Below the pieces are notes generated by a model. The model saw nothing but the letters and a program-made list of their open reading frames with translations. It was not told the DNA's origin and made no database searches. A stretch of DNA of 64,000 nt from Tricholoma matsutake (taxonomy: Eukaryota; Basidiomycota; Agaricomycetes; Agaricales; Tricholomataceae), in contig AP026539.1 of assembly GCA_026075535.2 (NCBI GenBank), forward strand, positions 3,906,001-3,970,000. Reading direction: 5' to 3'. The translations under genes and the position numbers were made by a program. Of this stretch, positions 10,675-22,162 are shown in pieces (position 1 is the stretch's first letter; every line of letters begins with the position of its first letter).

Positions 10675-12973
10675 TAGGGTTATTCACAGTAGCCATTTTC
10701 GGGCCATTTTTGGCTCATTTTCAGTTTTTATTTTTCTTCCATTTTTCAAAAATGAACTTCAGAATGAGTTGAAAATGAATCAAAAAATGATCATTTTTGC
10801 AAAATGGAGGGGTGTGCTCCATTTTGCAAAGATGGTCATTTTTGCTTGCATTTTGCCTTCATTTTGTCGTTCCATTTTTGTTGTTATTTCAAACTCAGCT
10901 CTGATGCCTATGTGCAACTATTGTGATCCCCACACACCTCCACCACTGTCCACATCAACTCATGATCCCACCACTCCCTCCCTCCTTCCCTCAACTCTCT
11001 ACCACCAATGCAACTCCATTTCCACCTGTCATCACCACTCCCATGCCCATTACCAAGCCTGCACAAGCCACAAATGGCCACAAATGATGGCATGTAGTGA
11101 TCCCAGCCCCCCCAGGCCAGACTATTTGTACATATTACATTACAATGCCACTGGTTCCTATAAAACCAGTGGATTACTAACTAGTATGTAAGCTTAAACT
11201 GTCAACCCCCCATTATATGTGTTAGTTGTGTCATTGTGGATCGTTGAGCTAAGCTACACCTCCTCCAACTCACTACATGGCAACATGAGCCCAAATGACA
11301 GCAACCCATTGTTTGGGCTCTAGGTATACTTTTTTTTTGTTCATTTCCTCTTTTTATATGCTAACTAATTGTAATCTTTCATTTTTAGGATCTATACTAT
11401 TGGTAATGACAGGTGCCGACATGGCACAACCCACACCCACACCCACCCACACTACCCCTCCTCCCCATCCAAATGGGATGTGAGGGGTCTTGCTTAGTCT
11501 TGGAAGATCAGGGAGGGGCTTTGGGACACCCATCAGGTAAGCAAAACATGCCTGTTGGTGCCACGTCACTGATACATGGTGCCCACCCCCAACGCAAAAC
11601 ATTGACACAGCACCCTACAGCCGATGCCAGCACCATGAACACTGGTGACAGACAACACACCACCTGCCCCCAGCCTCATGAGCAACTGCTCATGGGGTGG
11701 ATTGCAGGGGGAATGATGATGATGCACAAGCAGCAGCAGCAATGAGCAGTGGGGGAGGGAAGACAATGAGGAGTGGGGGAGGAGAGTTACGACAATGAAT
11801 GACAACACACCACACTGCCCCAGCCTCACAAGCAACTGCTTGTGGGGTGGATCACAGGTGGAACAACACCAACAATGCCTCATGGCAACAATGATGCCCA
11901 ATGGCACCCACCCCATGCCTATTAGCAACCACTTGTAGGGTTGATCATGGGTGCAGCTCAGCTAGAACCCCAGGTGCACAGAGATGCCAGCACCCACCTC
12001 CCAGCACCCACCTCCCACCACTGTGAGCCCTTGCTCACAGGGTGGATCAGGTGCTAATAGCCCTCCATGATCATGAGCATCCAGCATCCCACTGCCAACA
12101 TCAACACCAATGCCACCAGCACCCAGGGCACAATAACAACAACAAAATGTGAGCCAGCAGCCCCACAGCCACACCAACCCAATACGGATGACACGGCATC
12201 TGCCCCCATGCCTACAAGCAACTGCTTGTAGGGTGGATCATGGGTGCAGCCTGTCACAATGACAGGGTGGGGGAGAAGGAGGGACAAATATGATGCTGGC
12301 ACCAATGACAATGGCATCAGCATCAACGCCGCCAATGCAGGCCAGGACAATGACAGGGATGAGGGAGAGGGAGACAACAATGCCACCCACAGCACCAGAC
12401 CCCTCCGCTACAAGCTACTGCCCATAGGGAGGAACACTGGTGTGGTAAATTGACAATGCCGATGCCGGCCACCACCAACACTGCCAACAGGGCCAGGACA
12501 ATGATGGGGGGAGATGATGACACCCACAGCTCAGCCATGAAAACAGGGGATGGGGCAAGGGTGGAGAACAGGGGAGCAAACATCCAGCACCCAACACCCA
12601 CTGTTCATTTTGTAAGCAGTATAAATTAAGTATAAAAGAATGTAATAATGGAGTCCCCTTGTAAAAAGACTCAAAAACATGCAATGAGCCACCTGCTTTG
12701 GTGATGAACTCATGAAAAAGAAATTCATGAAGTCATTTGGGGGGAGTTTGAATGGCCAAGGTGTGCCAGGGCCTGCCGTCGACAAGGTAAAATGCATTTT
12801 TTGTTCTTTTTATGTTCCGGGGGTTTCACAGTAGCCATTTTTCATCTCCTTTTTCATCTCCTTTTTGGTCACTTTTTGATCATTCTTCTGCCAAACTGTC
12901 AAAAAGGAGCCAAAAAGTAGATCAAAAAGTAGCTGAAAAGTAGCCGAAAATGACTACTGTGAACGACCCTAAT
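10675..12973. repeat. Second and third copies of the MITE TIR bracketing a 2.3-kb repeat block
   Basis: The left edge TAGGGTTATTCACAGTAGCC and the right edge (ending CTACTGTGAACGACCCTAA at 12973) are inverted copies of the TIR of the 10471 MITE. The right edge also pairs with a nearer left copy at about 12822 (GGGGGTTTCACAGTAGCC), so 12822-12973 may be a separate ~150-bp MITE. In between lie CA- and GA-rich low-complexity DNA and the palindromic array at 11670-12430. No coding capacity was recognised. It is either one non-autonomous transposon of 2.3 kb or separate MITEs around unrelated DNA. Confidence 0.5.
11670..12432. repeat. Array of six palindromic motifs (CAAGCAACTGCTTG type)
   Basis: A near-palindrome of the form CCTACAAGCAACTGCTTGTA followed by GGGTGGATCATGG recurs, with compensating changes in the two arms, near 11674, 11824, 11914, 12019, 12209 and 12404. 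Spacing is about 90-195 bp. A seventh copy sits at about 25275. Conserved pairing with varying sequence suggests a hairpin that is maintained or repeatedly copied. Confidence 0.65.
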
Positions 12974-13038
12974 GTTGATTTACAAGAGTTACATTCCATT
13001 ATTTTGAGAATAGGACAACTTCTAATAGAAGTTAGATC

Positions 13039-13187
13039 CTCAGTCAACACGACAGTGTAACGACTGAGTTGGTATAAGTACCTAATAGAAGTTAGATCCT
13101 ACAATGGTACATGAAGTAAGTAATAGTCCATTGGAGTAAGATAGAATATACATACCTCAGTCAACACGACAGTGTAACAACTGAGGT
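13039..13187. repeat. Pair of imperfect hairpin repeats
   Basis: Two 30-bp copies, at 13039-13068 and 13158-13187, start CTCAGTCAACACGACAGTGT and end ACTGAG, differing at one CpG (CG versus CA). Each can fold on itself (CTCAGTC with GACTGAG). The flanking TAATAGAAGTTAGATCCT also occurs twice (about 13023 and 13083). Its nature is unknown; it may be part of an eroded LTR. Confidence 0.5.
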
Positions 13188-13189
13188 AT

Positions 13190-14960
13190 TATGTGTCGTA
13201 ACAGTGTCTATAAGTAAAGAAAAGGAAGGGAGTCCGTAGGAAGAACGGATGTCCATAAATATGAAATAAAGTCTGTTGTACTAAGCAAGCCGACGACAAT
13301 ATGAAATAGGCACCTGTGCACGTGTGTAGAGGAGTACGGTAACGAGTCACCTTCAATAACTTCAAAACATTTGCATGTAATCCTGTATGACAGGCTGTTG
13401 AACTTAAACCAAGCTTCAAGTCAAATGTTGATCTCACCATTCACACAAGGAACTGATCCTGTGACTCAAAAAGCTGCCAAAAGGAGTGATTAAACAGTTC
13501 CATCGATTACGCATCGATCAAGTTAGGGAATGAACTATTTTTGCTGTTCAAATCGGTGCAAAAAGTTGCGAAATTTTGCCAAAAAAAATTTGCCACCCTA
13601 AAATGTCGTGGGAAAAACTTCGGAGATAAAAATTTTGACGTATTTTGACGAGCTGAGTTGGAGCTGAATCCGAATCTGAAGTCGGTCCCAGAAAAATCCC
13701 GATCACAAGGTTGTCACAAGGTATCGTGTTCAGTTGTCCGCAACTTACATGGTATGTACCCCGAATCGCCTTTGAAATGATCGCCAACTCTGACTTACTT
13801 CCGAATGCTTTCAAAAATAAAACTTCGTGTGAATTTCACAGAACGTGGACGTTTTACCCATGGCGGTACCGGTTAGCTCTTTTGAGTGCTTATAAAATTC
13901 TATCATACTATCATATAGGCTGTGTTCGAGTTGGTACATTTACAGTTCATCGGATGAGGCCTTCGCTGTGAAGAGAAACCCGCGGTATCTTCGTCTTATC
14001 CCCGATGCCGGGTCTTGCATCACGGCGACATCTGTTATGTTGTCAGAGACTCGCTGACTCGTTCGAGGATTCTGGACCGATCAAAATGCTTCCATAGCAG
14101 TGAAACACAGACCCCTGATATGTACTGGCGATTGATAAAATTTTGTTCCCTGTCTAAATGTGGCAGGCAAGGCAGAAGATTGCGCGTAACTTGCTGAAAC
14201 CTATACCCTTAGCTTCGGGGTGAAGCCACAAACTAATAGAATGCCCGGGGTTGGCCCATCAATCAGTGGTTATGAAAGTTGAAAACCCCCAGCCAAATTG
14301 AAGTGACTAAGGTAAAAGCAAGGATTTCATTATAGGAAGGCCCGTATATGTATCAAACTCTCTCTACTATCGGTATAGATATCAAAACGTTTCACAAGGC
14401 GAAGGAAACCTGGGAATATGATTTATTGCTCCCTGACAAGGGAGAGAACTTCTGGGGCTCCGCCTGGGTCCTTGGACCTGACATTTGTATAGTGGTGTAA
14501 TAACCCACGCCGAGGTAACATGGTCTCGACTAGGTGTGATCGATTGATCCTCGATTTACATGTGAAATGGTAAATCTTCGTCGCACGCATAGCCCTTTCA
14601 GCCTCTATGGGAGAAACTTTAAACAACCAAAGACACACGTGTGCCAGTCCCAAGAATCCCCAACCCTATGGTCGATACAGATTTTTACAAGATGTACAAT
14701 GATCTATGTATACGAATATGATAGCAGTGCTTAATGAGTGGATAAAGTTAGATTAGGACGCCCAGAGCAACTCGCCTATTGCGTGGTCTCACGCATTGTA
14801 GGCTTAGAACCCTCCAGCCGTTCGACGACCTGGAGTAAGAAATGTCAAAATAGAATTAGCAAATGTCGTGGGGAACCTCACCTTTGTGACGGTGATTCCA
14901 TACTCGAGGTCTGTTCGAGGAAATGTCGAGTTTGCATCAGTAGATTTAGCCGTATCAAGC
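13190..14960. other. No recognisable feature
   Basis: About 1.8 kb of non-repetitive DNA between the repeat block and the DUF6534 gene. Short open frames on both strands (up to ~88 codons) show no family motifs and no convincing splice chain. It may hold the 3' untranslated region of the neighbouring minus-strand gene or an unrecognised small gene. Confidence 0.4.
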
Positions 14961-16834
14961 TCATATATGTGCTGTATTTGAAATGTCAAAGTTGTCACCA
15001 CAAGGATCCAGGTCCACTGACGCTTGAGTTCCCAGAGAAGCCATCAGCCTACAAGAGAATTCTGAGTTTGATTCTAAATAAAACGAGACATGAATTACCC
15101 GTCGTGCAGGGACAGAAGCAATTCGTTGTGCAGAAGAATTCATCGTAAAGTCGTTCAGGGATGCGCGGGCATTGAGCGTCGATAATAGGCAATTCGCGTA
15201 GAGCTTGGAAAGCGCTAGATCCCAGATAAAATTCCTGGAACAAACAATCTGGTAAGTTGTAGAACGGAACAAAACCAATCCCACTGACAGGGCAGTATGC
15301 TGCACGATATAAGAGCATGAATAAGAAGCCAAACGTTCATAATGTGATAGTTCGTAGGAGAACTCACTGGAAGCGCTACAAAGTATACAAATATACGTCA
15401 GCAACGGGATTATGACAAGCAACGACGACAGATTTACTCATAAAGAAAACGACATCGCCCACTGCAAAGAGCGCACTGTAAGGGTACCACGCAAGATAAT
15501 TAGCAACAGAAAAACAACATATGATAACAGACCAACGTTAGCATGCCTGTTTGAACGGTCACTAAACGATAAACCAAATTAGCCAAAAAGTTTATCGAAA
15601 GGATCGCCGAATCATACTTCGAATGATCTTGGAGATGGCATCATCGGTTGCCACGAAGCCCGTCCGGCGCTTCGTCTATTCATGACCAATTTTCAAGTGG
15701 AATCCACACATGACAGGGGTAATATATACCAGGCTTATAACAAGAACAACCGTGATGACTATGTCAGCCACACATGAGGACAAGAACCACATTAGAGCGG
15801 AACTATGCAATTCCGGCTTCCTCGAAAATAACTTGATGTCAACGATCCTAACTGCAGTCCAAGTGCCGCCCGCTGTTGGAGCCGGGTATCATTGGATCAG
15901 AAGATGATACGAGCATTTTAAAAATATGTACGCACCCAGGGAGACGAGTGCGAGGAGCATAATCAACGTCGCCATCCAGCTACTTTTTGTTAGAACTTTT
16001 ATCCTCCATGCAAAAAACAATTGAATGGGGGTCGAAACCGCCACCTGCAGTCGATATTAGTCGGGATCAAAACTCCCTGTACAGATGCCACGCACGAGGG
16101 AGAGAGGCTCTGAGGCAAGACGTCAATCGGTTGTATCTTTAGCAAAGAGTTGTTCTCACCAGATGCAAAGACTGTCCACGGGCCTGGTTAGCCACCGACC
16201 TCTGGTACGGATATGCACTTACGTGTTGGGAAATAAGTCGTAGCCGCAGAAGTTCCTGACGAGCATCAACATCAGATAGCAGGTGGTATACGAATGATTC
16301 AACACACACCGTATCGTAGAATCAGAGGTTCATACATTATATGCATATCGAGCCCAGTGTTGATAGTCTCAACGACGAAAAGATATAGGACCTGGTCCAA
16401 TGTCAGGCTGTACAAAGAACTATTGCGTAACTTGACCAACTAGATACTTGATCCAAGGTGTATCTCTTGAGTAAGATTTGGTAAGATACTCTTGAATCGT
16501 ATAATTGTGCACCCACCTTTTGTACATCCGATGATATGAATACGTCTTGATCAAGGACTCTTATAAGTTTTGGAAGGCGAAGTATCATTTACAGCACATG
16601 CCTGGACCAACAACACCTGCAGACTGATGAGCAAGCTGATACATCGTGCAGGAATTAAGAACATACCCCGTACAGGATCATGTTAAGGAAAACGCCAATA
16701 AGCATAGGCCCGAATCTTGTCAATGAGCATAGATTAGTGTCAACCTGAAAGTCTTCGTGGTTCTGTAAACGTACACCAGACGGACGTTCGGCATAGCGAA
16801 GGAGAGCTTGAGGTTCGGATGAGGGAGATATCAT
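14961..16834 (-). CDS. DUF6534-domain multi-pass membrane protein (15 exons)
   Basis: Predicted exons, all phase-consistent: 16834-16667, 16616-16593, 16488-16441, 16391-16310, 16255-16223, 16171-16160, 16109-16096, 16044-15936, 15872-15730, 15675-15618, 15561-15537, 15475-15438, 15375-15368, 15299-15289 and 15234-14961, giving 348 residues. Family hallmarks in order: FGPMLIGVFLNMILYG (TM1), DTPWIKYL with LFVVETINTGLDM (TM2), TPIQLFFAWRIKVLTKSSWM, WFLSSCVADIVITVVLVISL, TKRRTGFVATDDAISKIIR, TGMLTALFAVGDVVFFM and NFIWDLALSKLYANCLLSTL plus NARASL. This is the seven-helix layout of the fungal DUF6534 family, whose function is unknown. Several exons are only 8-14 nt. Two introns use GTTGGT donors. 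The 3' end is less certain: an optional intron after PARR would give an ending near 15000. Low repeat content and intact frames argue for a live host gene. Confidence 0.82.
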
Positions 16835-19621
16835 ACCTCGTGGTTTATCTATATCCTACAGGCCCAATCAACCGAATTAGGACAACCGATCGTGCAGGAG
16901 CTTCCGGAGATCCAACCTAGATCGCCATGTGTACAACACGTGATTCGTTGCGCCTATGTATCTATGTAGATCGGCCCGGATGCTAAGGAATGGCCGCTGA
17001 TGCCTGCGCATGTCAACCCTTAACCTGCCAAGACGCATGTCAACCCTTAACAGCGATATCTATTACTGGGACTAGAATAATAGTATGAACTATCAATTTT
17101 CTCATCTGAAACGCTAGCGCAAGAGGGAAGCCTTCAGCAGTACTCACAAGGACATCATAGACGACTATGATCGATATCGAAGAGAATAACATCATAATAT
17201 TGACCCCGAGTCCTCGGAATGACACCCATGCAAGTTACAAGAATTTTTAAATAAGTGAAAGAAGTGAATCGTAAGAAAATTCTCTCCATAGAAATCTAGT
17301 AACAATTAATAAGCAACTTACTCGATTGCTCTCGAATTTTGACGAGGCAACAATCCGGAGATACTACTCTGATAGCGGGAACTGAACGGATCAGCACGTC
17401 CGTGTCACATGCAGTCGCCGATTGCGTGAGTAGAGCCTACTTTATATAGGTGACTGTATTGCCAAGCTAAGAGCCTACTAGCAGGTGAAAAGCTTGCACG
17501 CAATAATATCCGAAGGGAACGATATTCTACCGTGTGATCAGCTAGGGTTTGAGGATTACCAGTTGTGACGCACAAACAGGATTAAGTAGTGGTCGCATGA
17601 TCGCATCACACTCTCAGTCTCTGGTTGGTCTCTGGCTCTCTCACTTCCCACACCTTCCGCTAGCAGTACTGTGGTTGAACGTTAACATAAGACAGGACTT
17701 GAACTGATCATCATCAATATCATGTCAACGTCTACTGTAGTCTGTCCATGGCTAGAAACGTACATCTTTTTCCACTCAATTTGTTTCACGCCCCCCACGA
17801 AGAGAAGATCAAGAAGGATGGAATATTGATACAATGAAACTTCCGACTTCTGCGCAGACAATTGAGCAATACAACTTTCTTCCATGAATGGTCGTTGTGC
17901 GGGCGGATTTAGAACGGCTCCCATTAATATCATCCTGGATCATCTTACGGTTTCTCCACATTACCATTCGACTGTACTCGCAGGTCTCGGAGCAACAATT
18001 TCGAAACCGCCAGAAAACGTTCGTACCAGCCAAACTAGCAAAACTCTGATCGGAACCCAACCGCAACGAGAAGTCATAATCGTTTACGTTAGCGTTCCTT
18101 TCAGATCTGACCGTTTCCAATCTATCAGAGTGAAACCGAAGTTCTGATATTGTCCGGTTGTAGGACTGTCGGCCCAAACTTACGCGCATGGATCGTGACT
18201 CATTTGGACTCGCGATCTTTTCCATTGTTGTGACTGAACCTTATCCGATAAACTGTTACATTACTCACTTGTCACATGTCATGTCCAATGAGCCTAAATT
18301 GACGAACGAAAGGTTTTCACCAGCACGACACCGCACATCTTTGGTAATAAGGGATCTCGCCTCTCAAAAGGCGAGACTCTGGTCATCGATGACGAGGATA
18401 TTCAACCCATGGCCAGAATTGGAGAATACTTATAACTTGCTTGGATTGGAATCATTATTCTTCGATACGATGAATCTACGTCGGTTCCCATAGGCACTTC
18501 GCGAGTGTTCGCCACATAATTTCGGACTTTTTCTTCGTCGGGAACATTAATTCGAGGAATCCCCTAGCAACGCATGCCACCTGAAGAAGGAAGAGACGTA
18601 TTAAACGAAACCGCGCGCGAGTCTCACCACATTGATACTTCTAACAGATTCTCGACATTAGGGCGGATATTCTTGTGTTCAAGGTTTTACATAGGGTGAA
18701 TATTCCCAGAGTACTAATATTAGATGCGTCCAGCTTTGGCTAGCACGAGAAAGAAATCATGTCCGTCTCATTGCCGTATGTTATTCAAGTTGGGACGATC
18801 TCCGGTCATATTTGTGTTGTAGAAAAGGTAACATATTAAACCTTCTAACTTGAAGAAACTTCATTTCCAACGAGAATAGAAAACAAGCACCTTTTGTCCC
18901 ACTAGGCCGAAATTCTCCTTATCGATTTCATATCGATAGCAAGGTTGAGTAAAATTCACCGACATGGCAAAATTTTCGATACAAGTTCCGGTGTTCTTTT
19001 CTATTAATATCCCGGGCAATAGTAACGGAAGTTTAGAATAGAAATTGCACATGAAATGAAGTTCGGCTGGTTCGAAGGATGCTCACGCCCTGACAGGCGA
19101 GATCCAAACTTTTGGGCACACAGTGGAGAATTGAATATCTCCTAAGTAATCAGAACTTCTAAAGGCGATCTACTTCAAGGACTTGGACAGATTGTGTTGG
19201 AACTTGGATCTACACGAGGTCAACATAGTAACGCTCAGAAGCGTATTACTACATACTCATTCAAGGTGCTATACTTGGATATCGTCAGCAATTAAACATG
19301 GCAACGCTTGGCTAAGTTTAGCATTTCTCCGCTAGATTTCTGCGGTTATACATAGGATAGTTACTAACTGCACGCCGTGAATGTATTCATGACCTTGGGG
19401 GGTTGATACCCGCCAAAATTACGAGTTACCAAATTGCTCCAATACGCATCCCTTTTCTATCGAAGTCTGAAAAACGCGAGTGCTCGAAAAGTTCAACTTC
19501 AAGTACGGAGCACAAGTTTACAAGAGAAAATCAATGAAATTGTCGAGGAAGCGGACGACAGACATGAGTATCCTAGAATAGTAATGTTGGAACAGTGATC
19601 AGGCTGATGTTTTCTTCATCA
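16835..19621. other. No recognisable gene
   Basis: About 2.8 kb. Open frames up to 138 codons occur (17809-18225 on the minus strand), but they show no family signature and cannot be chained convincingly. A 17-bp direct repeat GCATGTCAACCCTTAAC occurs twice around 17007-17051. Promoter sequence for the DUF6534 gene should lie just above 16834. Confidence 0.4.
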
Positions 19622-22162
19622 TTAGTCCTCTAGTAGGAAATTCTCCCGCCGCTGATGGTCAGGTATATGATTAGGGGAGTAGCAAGCATGCATAAACCAC
19701 CTTTTGACGCGCGTCAGTACACCATCGGCTAGTCCAGGTACAGGAAGACAGGGCTGAAGGGTGTGGAGTGTGGGTCGAGTGATCGGGGAAAGGAGATGGT
19801 TCGTAAGTCGAGGGACGGAAACGGCGGACGGTCGTTTGGGGGAGATAGCTGATGAATGCTGCTTCACTAATTCCTGAAAGACATGACTGATGATAGACTG
19901 TGCACTTCTTGGGGTTGGTATTAATTTGTCGTCGCTGCGCGCGCCGCCAGAAGTGAAGGTGATGGGTGGGCTTTCATTGCGTTGCCGTACCACCGACGGG
20001 GGCTGGCGATGGGATTTGAATGGAAAAGTAGATTTCTGTGAATCTTCGAAGACATCTCGAATTATGTGCTGTGGAGTCGTAGGGGAGATAGGACTTGGGT
20101 TTGGTATCGCTTCGACGAGAGACGATTGTGCTGGACGGCGGGAATTGAAAAGCACGGTAGACTTTCGTAACTTGTTGAATACACGTTGCCCTATCAATTG
20201 GACGTGTGTCGATTGGACAAGAGGCTTCGGCATTTCAGTCTCTGGAACGGTGATATCGTCTAATGTCGCAGCAAATTGTTCTGACGTATAGAAGAATCTG
20301 GGATTGGGGTCTGTAGAAGTGGTATATGGAAGGCCAGGCACGAAGAGTTCTACCGACTGGGAGCAAGTATGGGTGGTGGGAACCCAGGGCGGGGGTATGG
20401 CTCTCTCCTTCACAAGGTTCCAATCCCTGTTGTATATTGGGCATCAGGGTGATAGAGAAGAAACTGGTTGAAGTGACTTACACCCCGTCGAAAAAGCTAT
20501 GGTTCCACATCGTTGGGAGAGAACTAAGGCGGTCCTGCGGGTTTTTCTCGAGCATCTAGAGAAGAATGTCACAACAATGATTATTGGAGCCGGCATCCAT
20601 GAGAAATATGACGCTCGCCCAGTTCAGAAAATCCTGAGTTATTTCGTCGATGTGAAAAATAGATGGGAAGACCAAAGGATCCTCATTGATCATTCTTGTC
20701 AACTCCGCGTCTTTATCTGCGTTCCATGGAGGCTAGACAGAAAATGGTGAATTTAAACCAAAGAAAGGGTAACACGAACGTACGCCACCGGTCACCATCG
20801 AAAACAAGGTAACCGCAGCAGACCACAGGTCGGTTCCAAATGAATAGTAATCTCCTCGATGCACTTCGGGCGCCATTTCCAGCGGCGAGCCACACCGTGT
20901 CCGGGTGACGAAGTGAAGCACAGAAGGATCCCGCGGTGGCAGACCGCGGCTGTACACCTCGTTGACGGCATACGGCCAGTACGGCTGTGCCATGCGCTCA
21001 GGTATTGATGGTTCCAGCTCAAAATCCTTGGCAAGCCCAAAGTCCGCGATAATGAGGTGACCATCGGGGTCTATGAGCAAGTTGGCCGGCTTGATATCCC
21101 GATGAACTATGCCGACCTCGTGGAGCGCCGTAAGACCTACAAGCTTGGGAGTTTGTCAGTATTGCATACCAGGACTCGGTTGATCGTAGAAAGACGTACT
21201 AGCTCGCACATGTAAAATCGTGCGCGGGGAAGGCTGAAGCGGCCGCAACGCGAAATCTCGCCCGCCATGTCCGAGGGGTAGAGCGGCTGACAGGTTGCAT
21301 TGCAATGAGCAAGAAACCAAACGGACGATCAGAGCATGGGGAACGCACCATCAAAAAATAAAAATTTGCTGTATCGTGAAAACTCGCTTCCAGGGAGGAG
21401 AACCACGGTAAATCTCTCGTCTTCTTGAGAACATTCTGTTCTGAAATGACTAGGTCTAAGTCCGACGTCGAACGTCCTGCCTTCTTCATAACCTTGAGCG
21501 CTAATGTTGTGTTCGAGACCTTATGTTTGACAGAGTAGACCTGGCCGAAGGTGCCTTGGCCAAGTCCTTGCAGGACTTGGAGGTCAGATAGCTGAACTAC
21601 ACGTGTACAATTTACCAATGTCTCTGTGGAGGTGTTGGCAGAAGCAGAGGCGGATTGGTCAGCCTCCGGGAAGGCGAGGAGCGGGCCTGGAAAGGACGAT
21701 CTGGCTGATGGGTGAACAGAGCCGACGAGAGTGAGGAGGGAATGTCCCTGTGTCTGAATAACAGTACTGAAAATTAGGATGCTTTATAGATAACGTTTAG
21801 TATGTGGTTGACGAAGTACATGACCGTTAAGACTGTAGCGGATCGACTGCCTGACATCGAGCACGTCCGGGTGCAAATATGCATTTCCTATGGCGCAATG
21901 AACAGCAACGTCTTCGACATCCTGGAAGAATATTAAGCCAGCAATTCAGTTGTCTAAATATCCTGTACTTACGAAAGCCAGGCGAGCAGGATTAGGGGCA
22001 GCCTCAATACCAGGAACTGACGAGAGGAGCGGGGTGCACGAAGGTGATCTGAACTTCTACAACGCTGATTTTAATCACATCGGCACACTGAAAAACAATG
22101 CAAAGTACCTTTTTCTTCGCCAAAAGAGCCTTCACTGAAACAGAGAATCGCTTGAAAGACAT
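19622..22162 (-). CDS. AGC-type serine/threonine protein kinase (9 exons)
   Basis: Exons 22162-22109, 22056-21973, 21921-21820, 21753-21349, 21286-21200, 21143-20784, 20732-20613, 20555-20482 and 20426-19622 join in phase to 696 residues. The glycine loop [16 protein letters not shown] is near residue 145, the VAIK-type lysine is in ALKVMKK (K167), the catalytic loop is [12 protein letters not shown] (D260), and DFGLAKDFE starts at D278. The APE motif is [21 protein letters not shown] and SFFDGVDW...IPPPWVP give the AGC-style end of the C-lobe and start of the C-tail, with a hydrophobic FFYTSEQF later. All catalytic residues are present. The stretch from DFG to APE is ~60 residues, about twice the usual length. 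A Ser/Pro-rich tail of over 200 residues follows. The subfamily was not resolved; substrates are unknown. The start was chosen as the first in-frame ATG of a splice chain ([14 protein letters not shown]). Confidence 0.85.

Noticed and set aside
11670..12432. CRISPR array
   Set aside because: The motifs are palindromic but irregularly spaced (about 90-195 bp), vary in sequence, and the genome is clearly eukaryotic.
13190..14950. Small genes in the 13.2-14.9 kb interval
   Set aside because: Frames up to ~88 codons show no motif, no plausible splice chain and no support beyond being open.
17809..18225. A 138-codon minus-strand gene
   Set aside because: The composition is unremarkable, with no recognisable domain and no neighbouring exons that extend a family match.
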